From Anoplolepis gracilipes (Eukaryota > Arthropoda > Insecta > Hymenoptera > Formicidae): 64,000 nt of DNA. This document shows, one piece after another, positions 41,766 through 55,441 of the stretch. The position numbers and the translations under genes were made by a program. A model generated the notes under the pieces. That model saw only the letters and a program-made list of their open reading frames with translations, did no database searches and was not told the DNA's origin. Within the stretch, counting starts at the first letter, position 1, and each line of letters begins with the position of its first letter. The stretch covers positions 1,570,001 to 1,634,000 of the forward strand of contig NC_132981.1 of the NCBI RefSeq assembly GCF_047496725.1, read 5' to 3'.

Positions 41766-43222
41766 GATTTGTTTCTTTTTACAAAATTGAAATAAATATT
41801 TCAATTTTGGTCTCTTGTGTACAAAAAATGGAGATTGTAAAATATAAAAATAAATTCGCTTGATAATAATGAAAGTAATGTTTTCCAATATATATTTTTT
41901 GAAAATATAATTCTTGAAAGAAATATAACTGAAATAAAATATGAAAATACTATAATATATATTGTATCTAATTAGAATTTAAAAAATAAATATTTAACAT
42001 TTTTTTATCTTCATCAAAAACAAAAAAGAAATCAAAATTGAAATATTTAACTTTAAAATGACATTACTTTATTATTTTTCAATTTTTTCTAATGAAATTA
42101 GACTTGCCCCAAAAATATGAATATTTTACGGAATAAAACTAGACCGAGTTTTTTCATTTCAAACAATTACATGATAAGATTGAAATAAATATTATCTCAA
42201 TGTTGGTCTCATGTACGAAAAATAAAGATCGTAAAATATAAAAATAAATTCGCTTGATAACATGCTCTCTAATATACAATTTTTTTAAAAATATAATTCC
42301 TGAAAAAATATAACTGAAATAAAATGTGAAAATACTATTTTCATTTATATTATATATAAATAATGTTACTTTTGAGCATAGTTTTGACATATAAAATCTA
42401 ATTTTTCTGCAGCTTTTATAATTTTCGTCAAAATTATTTTTCACATTCTCAATCTAATTTTGTTTATATTATCATAATAAGAATAATGAAAATTTTCAAA
42501 ACTCTATCTTCTACAAAGTTTTTAAATAATAAAAGTGTGGAGATGTGTCATAAATTATTATGTACATCATACGCGCGTATTTCAAAAATTCTTGAAAAAA
42601 AGACACAAGATAAAAATAAAAATTAATATACATATTATTTTTTGAAATACATACATAACGCAAGTTTTTCGAAATTATTTGCTTCGAATAATTTTTCAAC
42701 ATATTTAAAAAATTTTTAAGAATAACAGTGTTGGCTGATGACATATTTATTGAATGTTTAACAATCGTCGAGCAAGGTTTCTTCATTAAGAAAGCATTGC
42801 TGCATAGTCAACAAACGGGTTTGTCTCGTACATATGTTGCACTGTTCTATCTTACGGGTACCTTCGTAATCCAGGCACAGGACACGCTGAGATGCACCTG
42901 TCCCGAGATATTCCCAGGGAGTATGTTTGCCCTTTCTGGCTTTATTGGTAGCAGAGGGATCTGGGAATTTAATCCGGATTAACCCTGTTCGAGTTTAACA
43001 CAGCAATGGCACTTTCAACCGAGGGGATAAGGGAGGAAGAGAGCGTCCTTTCCTCCCTCATCTCCTTCTCTCCTCTCCCCCCATTTAGTAAGATTAATTC
43101 CCGATTAACAAATCTCGTACACTCGTTGCGCTGGCCGGCCGATAACTATCTTTAATTAGTTTCCGTTCGAGTAATTTTCCGGTCACTAAACGGATTACGA
43201 CGGACACGACACATACGTACTA

Positions 43223-43260
<38 letters not shown>

Positions 43261-43469
43261 ATATTTCACGCTTGCGAGCTTCGACACGAGAATTGCAGGT
43301 GTTGCATTATTGAAAATCGTTGTTCCCGCTCATGTAAACCCCTTTTTCCACCTATTCAGTCGTCCTCTTGTCCTCCAAATGAGCTCGCGTGTTTATTATC
43401 GATTTTATCACTGCATTTTAATTGCTACAAAAAGTATGTGCATTATAAAAAAGTTGGCTAAGAATTGAG

Positions 43470-43955
43470 ATACATTTTGGTCTGAAAGTAATTTTAGATA
43501 CTCTGTCTTAATCATCAGAATGGTTTTTTTTTTGTTTTTTTTTTTTTAGAAAGTTTAAAAGAGTTTGTTTGAAAATTTAGATTCTTCTGAAAATTTTATT
43601 TGAAAATTCGAACACTGAGTGAAGTTTCCTTAAATAGATATATTGGCCAATATTTCAGGTAGAATTTTCAAGAGAATGTCTGAATTTTCAGACATTCTTC
43701 TAAACTTTTAGAAAAATGACTCTAATGATTAAGACAGATTGTCTGAAATTATTTTTAAATCTGAAAATTCTTAAAGATGAAAATATGACTTTAGGAAATT
43801 TTTTACAGTGCATTTTGCAGTTATTATTTTTTATAATGTTTTATAAATTTTTTACGATGCAGACAAAGTGTCTGAAATTTTTTTTCACATTGTGTGTTGT
43901 TACATAATGTCTGAATTTTCATCTAGATCTGAAAATTCAGACAAAAATATGTTTG
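43470..43955. repeat. Dispersed repeat with TCTGAAAATT / AATTTTCAGA motifs, copy 1
   Basis: Many short direct and inverted copies of GTCTGAATTTTCAGAC occur, with TTTTTACAGTG and AGACAAAGTGTCTGAAA. Related stretches are at about 52919-53102, 53731-54110 and 60155-60345. Confidence 0.5.
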
Positions 43956-44493
43956 ACAAGGAACATGTCACAACTGTCTGGAACCGATTCGATTCTCCTT
44001 GAAATAGGTTGTTAAACACAAAAAAAATCTAAGAAAGAGACACATATTTTTTTTATACGTGCGCAATTTCATGTTTAAAGGGTAAAACACCCCTTTGAAA
44101 AAATGGTATTTTCTTTTGGGACCAAGTATCGTCGAAACTACTTATAGAGATAGAAAAAAATTGTTAAATAAAAGTTTAACGGCTTTAAAAGTACTTTAAT
44201 TTGGTGAAAAAACTTTGGGTGGTTGGGGTTTAAAAATTAAAAAAATTTTTCTCATAACTTTAAAGTACCCTTCAAACTTTTGTTTAATAATTTTTCTTCT
44301 ATCTCTTATTATTTTGACGATATTTGACCTCAAAGAAAAATACCATTTTTTTTTTTCAAAGGGGTGTTTTATCCCTTAAACATGAAATTGCGCACGTATT
44401 AAAAAAATACGCGTCTCTTAGATTTTTGTGTTTAACAATATATTTTGAGGAGAATCAAAGCGGTTGCGGACAGGTTGTAATATGTCCCTTGTA
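43956..44493. mobile_element. Foldback element, about 540 bp
   Basis: Left arm ACAAGGAACATGTCACAACT pairs with right arm AGGTTGTAATATGTCCCTTG. Further in, GCGCAATTTCATGTTTAAAG and AAAGGGGTGTTTTATCCCTT, then AAACATGAAATTGCGCACGT, form a near-perfect stem. Pairing runs most of the way to the centre. Non-coding. Confidence 0.85.
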
Positions 44494-45680
44494 AGTTCTT
44501 AAGCAATTTCTTACAATGATTCTCTGTTTAATATTTCTCGCTTACTTTTATCCTACGCGATATATTAATCGCCTTTTAAAATGCAAGGAAGGATTTTTCC
44601 CGAAATTATCATAATTCCTTTAATATTCCAAATGTATATGACGAAAAATACCTCATAAAACGTGTCTCTTGGAATTCATTGCGATTCCCGACAAATTCCT
44701 GGTTTTGGTTTCAACGAACGAGGGAGATAAACGACACACCTTTTCGTGATGTTCTTATTTTGTTTTTCAATTAAAACTAATTCCTCGGTGGTTCGCCGAC
44801 GCTCATAATTGTTCTAATTGCGGATTGTTTCGGTCGAAGTAGTGTCACCAAATTTGGCCAACTGGGATATATTTCCGGCGAAAACTAGGGACTGGGTAGC
44901 CGCTTTTCGCTCGTTAATTAACTTGGTCCAACAAGCGGACGGAAGTGTAGCGGGGTGGATCGGGGTTTTCCGGCGGGTGAGGGGGGGGAAGAAAGAAGCG
45001 TGGAATACGGTGCTTACACCGGTGTGTAATATTCATTACCCTGCGCGTTTAATTTGGTGAATTACGTCGTTTTAGCGGAGAGCGCGTTCCCCGAGACTCG
45101 CGAGACCTTACCAGAAGTTAATAAAACGCATAGGGTCGTCAGGTGGGAAGCTCAAGGGGGTGGGGAGGGGTGATTTATATAAGTTATAATGGCGCTATGA
45201 AAATAAAGGCATTATCGCTCTTTCGTAAACATTGTACGCAAGGAGAAAGCGAGGAACGAGGACGAGAGGAGAAAGAAAGAGAGGCTCCGCTCGCGTCTCT
45301 CGCACCTGCAAGAACGTATTTCATGAATAGAAATTAGCAATAAAAAAGTAGCATGAAAAGAGATAAGGATAGAGGCGCAAAAGTTTTTGGATCTCAACGT
45401 GGTCGACGTGACACCTTGGTATCGGATCTCTCCTTCGCGACGAAAACTCCTTTATATAAGAGACAGAAGGGAAGAGATTTCATGACGCTTCGTAAAAGTG
45501 GCGACTTTTGATTATGGTCTCATAGTGCGAAAGATAGTAATTTTGCGATGGTAAAAGTACAGCGTAAGTTTTGCGACGCAATCACAACTTTGTTCCACCT
45601 CGATAATTGTTTTATACTCGCTCTTATAAGTAAAATGTCAACACCCTGTAGATGCGTGTTATGTAAATAATGTACGATAA

Positions 45681-45814
<134 letters not shown>

Positions 45815-46887
45815 ATAAAATATTTATGATGACATTTTTATTAAATAATTTAATCCTTTGGGCCATGATGTTTCATTAGTAAGACACTTTTTTTATTTTT
45901 TTGTTTTGGCAGAACTCTACCTAAATAAGAAGGCAACCTATATTTTTATTTGCATAATAATTATAAACAAATAAATAGTCAAATTTATGCTTTTTAAAAA
46001 AATTTATTTTCTATTAAACTATTATTATTATCGAATTTTTTTTGCTACGTTGTTTCTGTAATCATTGAAAAATATGAAAAAATCGATATTTTCTATTGTA
46101 AACCCAAATGAATAGATCAAATATTTCTTATAATGATGATCTGAGAGTTTTTTAAGCCACTAAATCCAAATCTCAGGATTTTCAAATTTATTAATTCAAA
46201 AAATTCAATATTGCAAATCAAAATTAAAAAAAGTTTTTTAAAATTTACAAAGATCTTATAAATCTATCTTTAGATTCGTTATCAGAGATTCATAAAACCT
46301 TTAGATATAAAATTTTAAGAAATTGATATATTACAAAAGTTCATCAAAAAGTTAAATATTACGCTTTATAATTACGGAATTTAATATGATTGAGATTTTT
46401 GAGAATTAAATGCGAAAAATTTCGGCTGTGCCACATGTGCGGGACGACTGAAACGGCAATAAAGGGACGCTTTGGGTGAGGTGGGGTGGGGGTGGAAAGT
46501 GGAACCAGATCGTAGGTCGCGGTTTTACAAGCTCGACAAACTGACTAACGTATGCGACCATATGCCCCAATTAAAACTTTCGCCATACATCTTTCTCTTT
46601 CTGTCTCTCGTGGGCGCTATTAAGGGGGTCAGTACAGTCAGCATTCGAGATGTCTAATACCCGCGGGCGAGGGGTAAAAACGCGACTACGTTTTGCATTT
46701 CTGCGAGTTGGCACTCGGACATTAATCGCGCTTACGATAAGCGACTAAAGAAAGCGATTCGTTTAGCGGTAATTTACATGGCAAATTAAAATTCGCGCGC
46801 GGAGAGAATGACGATGGGACATTGTTTTCATTCGCGTGAGCGGAATCGTAAGCGAGTAATTTCTCGTTTCGTGAAATGTTTTTAAAA

Positions 46888-47462
46888 CAGGGTATTCTAT
46901 TCCTTGAAAAAATAAGAAAAATCTGGAAATTTTAGGAATTTATTTTGCACTTGAAAAATCAGAGAATTTTATTGGCAATGAGACTCAAAAGATTTTTAAA
47001 ATAACTTTCTCTTTCTTTTTGATAATTTTGCTTTTACATTATAATATAAACAGTTGGCAAGCCATCAATTATATTTTAAATTATATTAAATATATATATT
47101 TCTATTTATATATTTAGTATCTTAACAAAACATTAATACATATTCTTTATTGATAAAAAAAAAAAAAATAAAAATGTTTTACAAGTGAAAAATGTTTATC
47201 TCATGAAAACTATTCAGTTTCTTCAGTACATGTGTAGAGTATATCTAACACTTGAAACTTAAGTTCTCTATATTTTTCCTTCGTATAAGTGAAGAGCATT
47301 AAAAGCGCTTACAATAAAAAGATCTTATTTTATAGGAAATTTCAAGAAATCTTTAAAATATATCTTTAAAATATATCTTTATCTGGAATTTTGCAGAAAA
47401 TACCTGAAAGATCAGGGAGAGTTTTCAGGAATTTTTTTTACAAGATTTGAGTAGACATCCTG
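46888..47462. mobile_element. TIR element with CAGGGTGT-type ends, copy 2
   Basis: Starts CAGGGTATTCTATTC and ends GAGTAGACATCCTG; TTAAAA flanks both sides as a possible target duplication. It shares the internal TTTTTTTACAAGATTTGAGT with copy 3 at 57596-58359. Confidence 0.65.
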
Positions 47463-48800
47463 TTAAAAAATGATAATTAAATATATATGGAGTTATACAG
47501 GATGTTCATTTTAATTAATATAGTCAAATATCTCGGAAATTAAGAAAAATACGAAAAAGTAATTTAGACAAAAGTGTTATAGGATTTTGAGAGAGACGTT
47601 TAGTGGTGAGATCAGTCTTATTCTAAGTGGAGGCATTTTTAAGATTTCGAGAGTAGCATTACTTTTTTAAATGAAACCACTATAATTTTTTTACATAAAT
47701 TAATTTTTCGTAATATTTGGTGTACAAATTTGTTAGAGTAGAGTAAAATAGAAAAATGAATGGTTTTCGAGATATTTTATGCTTCATTTTGAAACTTTTC
47801 TCTAAAACAATTTTTTGCATCGAATAATGAGGTAAATCAATTATTGTAAAAAACACATAATTATTTAAAAAGAAATATGCAGTTTGCAAATTGCAATTTT
47901 TTTAAATAATAAAGTATATATATAGTAATTTATTCATCTCATTCTATGCAGCAAATTACTTAGGTGAGATAATTATCAAAAAAATGAGAGTATTTTAGTA
48001 AAAAAATGTTATAATATTTTCACATTTTTTGTTAAATTATGTCGAAATGAAGCATAAAATATCCATTCAATTTCGACTATTTTACTGTAATAATTTTTTA
48101 CACCAAATATTATGCGGAATTAATTTATTTAAGAAAATTATGGTGATTCCATTTGAAAAAAATAAAGAAGACTTCAAAACTGCATCCGCCTGGAATAAAA
48201 ACTTTTTTCATCTCAAGTTTCCTTCAAAATCTTATAACTTTTGTACAATACATTTTCCTTAGTAATTAATAATAATTTTTTAATAATTAATAAAATTTTC
48301 GAGATTTTTTATTATATTACACAGCTGGAAAATTTGTGTTAAATTTAACATAAATCGCATATCCTAAACGATCTACAGAAACTTTTTTTCTGTTAATTTA
48401 ACATATTAGGCATATGTTAAATAGTAACATTAATATTATGTTATATTTTAACATAAAAATAAATGTAAATTTTTCATAATTTGACATAATTTTTGTGTGA
48501 AAATTTAACGAGAAAATAATGTTAATGTAACATTAACAGTCACTCTTATATTAGAGAATAAACTCAACATTTTTTTCTGTAAATTTTAACAGATAAATTC
48601 TATCACAAATAATTCGAAATATATTTCTAATGTAAAATTAAAAATATGTGCACATTGCGTATTTTTACACTCTTTTTCAGTTATTCTAATAATTTAACAA
48701 TTGACTAAAATTAATAGAACAGCAATATGTTAAATTAATAAGTAGATATGTTCAATTTTAACTAGCAAAATTTTTATTACTTTTTTATTAATTTTTATTA

Positions 48801-48840
48801 TTGCCCAGAAAATGTAACTTATGTTACATTTTCTGGGCAA
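48801..48840. repeat. Perfect hairpin, 18-bp stem and 4-base loop
   Basis: TTGCCCAGAAAATGTAAC, then loop TTAT, then the exact inverse. It sits at the edge of an AT-rich stretch with many TTAACAT motifs (about 48330-48800). Confidence 0.9.
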
Positions 48841-49546
48841 AAATCAGCATATTTATCCCCACCCTCTTTTCCAACTGTGTAATTAAAATGAAACCCCTTG
48901 TATATACAAAGACGGTGTGAACGAGAGCGAGTGTCTAATCTTATTGTCGCGGAGACGACTCGTCGGAGCGTTTCGTCGAGGAATCTATAATTACAAGAAC
49001 AGGAGCGCGTTCCGTCTCGTACGTGCATCGTGCATGCATCGTGCATGCATTCTCTCGACTTCAGAAATGGATTGGAGCTCCATCGTCGAGCTACTTGAAC
49101 GCGAGAACGTTGCCTGTGCGCGATGTATGTGTATTGTCGAGGATGAATTCTTGCGGAGGGCAAGAAGATACGTTATTCCGCTCTCGACGTCGATGCGGTT
49201 TACCTCTTCCCCGCTTGGCAAGTTTCCACGGGGGAAATATACAGGGGGATGAATCGCCCCGAATATATTTCCACCGCAATTACGTCGCGTTAAATTCATC
49301 CGCGTCGGCGATTCCGCGCGTGCGTTCGACGAATTATTATTATCATCTGAATATTTTCATTGCCGAAGACGACGGGAACTCGTCTGCGACGGAATCCCGC
49401 GAACGCAGTTTTTATGTCGCGCGAGGGGAAACTTTCAAACTCGCGCTATACATTTTAAATGATTGTGCCGGCCATATTTCTGCGGGATTTACGATTTGCA
49501 GCATCTTTTCCTTGTCTTTATTCTGCTTTCTTTTTCTTTCTTTTTT

Positions 49547-49579
<33 letters not shown>

Positions 49580-49987
49580 GATATCCTTCGCGCAAAGTTG
49601 CGAGCTCTTAAAGGGAAGAGGATTGACGTCTCTGGAAGCTGCGGCATTTTTTGTCTCTATAACTCTGATAAAAAAATTATTCTCATGTTTCGGAAGGGGT
49701 GTGTAAGCGGTGTGAAGAAGTTTCGCGATCTCGTTTGATCAATTGGTTCGATCGAGAGGTGTTCAGATGTGTTTCTCGTTATCCCCGCGGAGATTGAAAT
49801 TTAAATCGAGGATAATAAATCTGTCGGTCGCTTACCGAGAGTCATATTCCCACTGAATTTATGGCGTTCGCTTTTATGGCACTCGCGATTGTTTGCGTAG
49901 CGAATTAACCTTTGTCGTACATGATGTTTTCGTACTTCAAATATTTTTTACGCTTGTTAACAGATTTTCTGATTGTTTATAAATTGA

Positions 49988-51014
49988 GGGCTTAATTTAT
50001 TCTAGCGGTGTGAAAAATTGATGATTTTTTTAGGAATTTTTTTCGAAGAATTTTTGACATTGATCTTTTTTGACATTTTACATGTGTTTTTTATTTATTA
50101 AACAAAACGTCAGTATTTTTAAATCTGGAATCTTTAGCCTTTTTTTGTTCAATACAAGCTTTCGCATGTAAAGTGCTCAAAAATGACAGTGTGACACGTG
50201 CTTCTTGTGTAATTGTTTAAAATGAAAAAACTCGATTTAGTTTTATTTCGTAAGATATATTTGAAATATCGAACTTAAATAAAATTTAACAAATTAATAT
50301 TAATTATTTTTTTAATCTTCAAAAAATCAGAAAATATTAAAATATCTAATTTTAAAATTACATTTCTTTATTTTTTAATTTTTTAAAAATAAAATTAGGT
50401 TCAGTATCCCAAAAATATGCCTGCTTCTCGTGTAATTGTTTGAAAAGAAAAAAACTGGATCTAGTTTTATTCCGTAGAATATTTTTGGATATTGAATTTA
50501 GTTATAGATTTAATATTTTTTTGACCATCAAAAAAACGAAAATATTTTAGTAAAATTGAAATATTTAATTTTAAAATGACATTTCTTTATTTTTCAATTT
50601 TTTTTCTAATACAATTAATTTTGAAAAAATGTATCCTTATCATGTAATTGTCTGAAAGAAAAAAAATTCAATCTAGTTTTATTTCATAGAATATTTTTGA
50701 GATATTAAATCTAATTAGAATTTAAAATATTAATATTTTTCTGATCTTCCAGAAATAAACAAATTTTAACAAAATTAAATCTTCGAATTTTTAATGACAC
50801 TGCTTTGTTATTTTTCAGTTTTTTTTATTGAAATTAGGTTTAATATTTCAAAAATATTTTACAGAATAAAATTCGAGTTTTTAAATCGAGTTTTTTTATT
50901 TAAGACAATTACACAAGGAACAGCATGTTACGTCATTTTTGAACATTCAAATTTAAAAAATATTAAAAATTCCTAAAAATCGCCAATTTTTCATACTAAC
51001 GGTTGGGCCTTTAA
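49988..51014. mobile_element. TTAA-flanked TIR element, copy c, with internal tandem repeats
   Basis: Left edge GGGCTTAATTTATTCTAGCG; right edge ACTAACGGTTGGGCCT then TTAA. Inside, a unit of about 220 bp with GTGTAATTGTTTGAAA and CTAGTTTTATTCCGTAGAAT is repeated about three times (near 50205, 50425, 50640). Confidence 0.65.
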
Positions 51015-51489
51015 ATTACTGAATGCGAATTTTATTTTAGCGCAGAGGATTATATCACGCTTGAAGAAACATTGTGATTCGCGAATCTGTCAAGTATCTA
51101 CATCGAATTTTTTGTGCGAAACTGCGAAAAGATGAATTGCACGTTAATTTAATTACAATCGTGGCGTTTACGATTCCATATTTCCTTGATCGTGCATGAA
51201 CAGCGACGACGACAACCGCGACGAGAGTTGCAATTTTCCCTCGTAAATCAGACAAGTACGTGTTCCCCCCTCGGTGCTCCCTCCAAACGTCTCGAAATTA
51301 ATAACGTAACAGATGGCGAGAAGTGTGAACGTGTGGAAACGCGTAAAAGTTTTTCAAACGCGAAAACTAGAAAGGATACGTTGGTAGAATATTGATAGGA
51401 ACGCGCGTGTTTTTGAAAAACCGTCGATACATACAATATTAATCGAGGAATTTCTCTTGAAGACAAATCTGTCGAACTGTTGAATAGAA

Positions 51490-51835
51490 TTAAAAACATT
51501 AATATTTAATATTTTTTTAAAAAATTTACAAAAAATGAAAGAATTCAGAAAAATTAAAACATCGAATTTTAAAATTCTACTTTTTTATTTTTCAATTTTT
51601 TAAAATGAAATTAGGTTCAGTATCCTAAACATATATCTGCTTCTCGTGTAATTGATCTGAAAAGAAAAAACTCGGTCTAATTTTATTCATTACAACATTA
51701 AAAAAATTTTTTAAATTCTATTTGAGTTCGATATTTCAAAAATATTTTACGAAATAAAACTAAATCGAGTTTTTTCATTTTAGACACTTAGATGAGAAGC
51801 GCGTGTCATATTGTCATTTTTGAGCACTTTTGCTT
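51490..51835. repeat. Partial copy of the TTAA-flanked element
   Basis: Shares the GTGTAATTG and AAACTCGGTCTAATTTTATT units with copy c. The ends are not recognisable. Confidence 0.5.
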
Positions 51836-52918
51836 TGTAAGCGAGAATGTAATAATAAAGCATGTAATGTATGCTAAAAGATAGGTATTAATCTCTTCTT
51901 TTTAATATTTAAACAATTAATAATATTTATAATATCGCGCATAAACGAAAATTCTGTCAAAGCTAACCTGCGGAATAAATTTATCCCTTTAGGAATATTT
52001 TCGATACATTTTTCTATAAATATCGATTTCTTTTTCATAAAATTGATGCCATCGTAAATATGTATTTGATCGGTATGCATGCGCATACCGATCATGCGCG
52101 TGCTTTAATTAAATCCGCGTTTAAAATGCGTTTTCTTTTTTCACCCGGGTAATTTTCGTCCCTTTCGACTAAAGTGGAAAAGGAAAAAAAAAAATTAGGT
52201 CGTCGAGCTGATGTGTGAACTCCCACGTCGGCCCTTTCTTCTTGCCCTTCGTCTTTCGACGACTTGCAATGTCTACGAGACCTTCGCCCGGAAACACTCT
52301 ACGGGAAGAAAGGTACTCGTTTACGCGAGGCTCCAGGTAATACGAGTAATGTGAAAGAAAAATCGCTACTCGTGCGAGAAAATATTACGCTGACAAGGAA
52401 CCGCTCTTCGCATTCTAAAACAGTCATCATTGTAGGATTATCTCATTTATAGGTATTTATCGGGAGGGTTAGATACACCGCGTGTTAATCTTTTTATATG
52501 CGCAGTGTTTTTTTTTTAAGTATAAGTTTAAGAAAAATTACGAATTATAATTTTTAAATAATGTTTTATATAAGATTTTCCTAAATTTCGAATTAAATTT
52601 TTAATTAACGCTGTGCGATGAAAATCGATTACAAATGTGTCAAATAGATATGTGCTTTGCATTTTGAAGCAGTTATTATTGTCGTGGATTATCCCATTTT
52701 ATCAAATATTTATCATGACAGATAAATCTCATATTAATCTATTTTTCATATTTTTTTCTAAAAAATCATACGTTTAAGAAAAACTAATTAAGTAAGAATT
52801 ATAATTTTCAAAAATGTTTCATAAGATTTTTCTGTAAAAATTTCTATCTTTGGTCAACTATCTGAAATTTTTAAATTTTTAATTAATGCTATGAAAACCG
52901 ATTACAAATGTATCAAAT

Positions 52919-53102
52919 TCACTGTAAAAATTGCCTAAGAATTTATATACATTTTTGTTTTCAGATCTGAGTGCCTGAAAATAATTTTAGAATCTGTCTT
53001 AATCAATAGAGTCACTTTTTCGAAAGTTCAGAAAAATGTCTGAAAATTTGGATAATATTAGAAACTTTAGACATTTGTCTGCAGTTATTTTTTACATTTG
53101 TA
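52919..53102. repeat. Dispersed TCTGAA repeat, copy 2
   Basis: Starts near ACTGTAAAAATTGCC and ends near GTCTGCAGTTATTTTTTACA, a rough terminal inversion. Inside are AAGTTCAGAAAAATGTCTGA and TCTGTCTTAATCA. Confidence 0.5.
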
Positions 53103-53730
53103 TCTTCAAAATAGTCATTATTGTTGTGAGTTATTTTATATTTTAAATATCTATGACGGTTAGATAAACCGCGTGTTAAATCTATTCTCGCAGTTCTTCT
53201 CGAAAGGGAAGCATACATTAAAATGAATTTATATTTATAATTTTACTAATAATTAAAAATATTTTATATAATTTATACAAAGTTGTTCTACAAAAATTTC
53301 TTATCTTTGGATAAACTTTCATGTTAAAAAGTGCAGCCAAATTGCCATTGGCGATGTTTTCCAATATTTCTACAGTCAATTTGCCAATTAACTTTGTGAT
53401 AAAATCAAACATAAAATTACGACTAGATTGCGAATATAAGTTTTAAAGTGTAACCTTTTACCGTTCCAAAGAAAATGAACTTTGAAGGTTTCAAGTCCGA
53501 CATTTTGCAAAAGGATACACTTTGAAACTTATATATTTGTAATCTACTCGCAGTTATCTTTAATTTTATCGCAAAATTAATTAGGAAATCGATTGAAGAA
53601 AAATTGGAGAACATCACTAACTTGATCGTTTTCATTGATTCTTGATTTATAACAATAACAGTAAGTTATAAAAAATATATATATATATATATATAAATTA
53701 AATAAAAAATTAAGAATAAATTCTGATGGC

Positions 53731-54110
53731 ACTGTAAAAATTAATTGCAGACAAAGTGTTTGAAATTTTTTTACAGATTTTGTAGACATTCTTCTGAACT
53801 TTCAGAAAAATGACTCTGATGATTAAGACAGATAATCTAAAATTATTTTTATTTTAGACACTAGATTTTTTCAAAGATTAAGAAAAAAATTTATTTTTAA
53901 ATTATTTTTTCCAAATTTTATAAATATAATTAAATAAAGGTGTTTTTATCATAAAACCTTTATACGAAACATTTTTTTATATTTCGAATAATTCCCAAAA
54001 TTCATCAAAATCAGAATTTTTGGGTTTACGAGGTTCTCTTTGTCAGATCTAAAAATTCAAACAAAAATGTCTCTGAATTTTACGTCAATTTCTTAGAGTG
54101 TATATATTTG
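53731..54110. repeat. Dispersed TCTGAA repeat, copy 3
   Basis: CACTGTAAAAATTAATTGCA starts it. TGAACTTTCAGAAAAATGAC and GATGATTAAGACAGATAATC match copies 1 and 2. Confidence 0.5.
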
Positions 54111-55213
54111 TAATCATTTTTAATCACAAATTAATTTGAAAATTGACCGAACAAAAATTAGGGTACATGTTTGCCGCACATTTCTAAATTTTTAATGAAC
54201 ACTATGCGTGGTGGAAATCGATTGCAAGTAGACACGTATGTTCGTCTTCTTTTTCTTCGAGACTTTTCCCGGGCATCACTGTCGAGTCTGGAATGTGGCT
54301 TAACCATGTTTCTTATACGTTTCGAGATGCACAGGGGGTAGCTTTCCCAAGAGCTTCTTTTCTTCGCCGTGGTTTCGGCGTCAGACTACGAGGGTAAAAA
54401 GAAAAGCAGTCGCGCTTTCTCTCTCAGCCTGTACTCGAGTACCGCACCAGGGGTACTTCGCTCGTATTTCAACGGTCCCACAGCAAGACCGCTGCTGGTG
54501 CTGGATGCTCGTAGCACTTCGAAACTGTAGGACAGTGAAAATAAAGTCTGGAGTTTCCGTTACGGCCACAAATAACAACCGGTTGCTGGACGACCGGATG
54601 TCGAATTTCTTTCTGCGAGAGAAAATCTTATTTTTAATGAGAAAAGTGCCTGGACGGACACCGCTATCGGTTATTGTCGATGCTCTTTATCGAGTTAGCC
54701 CGACTCGGCGAATTTTATGGAGAGAGAACGAGGAATGAAAAGAAGAAATGCTTTTACTTGAACCCGGCAATCAGAACTCTTTTCGCGATTGTCTCAATTA
54801 ATATATAGTCGTTCTTATATTAGTAGCGGAACTGAAAATAATTTATCGAAATTAAAAATAGGGACTGGAATCTGTAGCATAATCAACAAATTTAGGCGCA
54901 GAGAGATAGCATTAATAGAGCTAGAGATCGAAATAATTACGTGAAATTATTTCGATTCATCGTTGATTGAAAGCTTGATTAATTACAGCGTTCGCAGATT
55001 CGTGCTTTATCAAGAATTTAATATCTTCAATATCTTTAACAGGGCTGATAATTAGAAATTATTTAACAACATTTGTCGTTAAATAATGACCAATTAACAA
55101 CTCAAATTACAAGCATAGTACTTTATATTACAAACAGAGGATATGTATCAAGATAGCATAGTAATTTGCAAGCGCAAGTATAACTTATGGGCAAATATTT
55201 GATTTAATGTATA

Positions 55214-55216
<3 letters not shown>

Positions 55217-55305
<89 letters not shown>
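55217..55305. repeat. Microsatellite (CT)n, about 44 units
   Basis: Uninterrupted CT array ending at TCTTAGATATAA. Confidence 0.95.
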
Positions 55306-55307
<2 letters not shown>

Positions 55308-55318
55308 GATATAATATT

Positions 55319-55441
55319 TGCGATTTAATATTGATTTAATATAATGAATAATGTTTAATATATTAAAATATATATTTAATATAATATTTAAAATATATTT
55401 TAATATATTAAACATTATTCATTATATTAATTCAATATATT
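55319..55441. repeat. AT-rich palindrome
   Basis: AATATAATGAATAATGTTTA, then ATATATTAAAATATAT, is mirrored by its complement ending CATTATTCATTATATT. Arms are about 55 bases. Confidence 0.8.

Larger units (their letters stand above)
39025..42840. repeat. Long inverted duplication, arms nearly 0.9 kb
   Basis: The + strand at about 39025-39900 reappears in reverse complement at about 41965-42840. The same protein-like frames can be read from both arms (for example 39127-39360 on + and 42511-42786 on -, with SKNNMYINFYF in both). The arms are nearly identical over long stretches. These frames are shared because the DNA is duplicated and are not recognised genes. Confidence 0.85.

Noticed and set aside
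39127..42786. Repeated hydrophobic reading frames on both strands (92-96 codons) that looked like a gene pair
   Set aside because: They are the two arms of an inverted DNA duplication. Composition is AT-driven (many I, F, Y, N, K), there is no known domain, and frame choice follows the repeat.
44818..45060. Possible missing mitofilin exon
   Set aside because: The 80-codon frame has no resemblance to the C-terminal mitofilin domain and no clear splice sites in the needed phase.
49023..49706. A 227-codon frame as a possible gene
   Set aside because: It runs through a poly(T) tract (a long Phe run), has no domain, and overlaps other frames in the same stretch.
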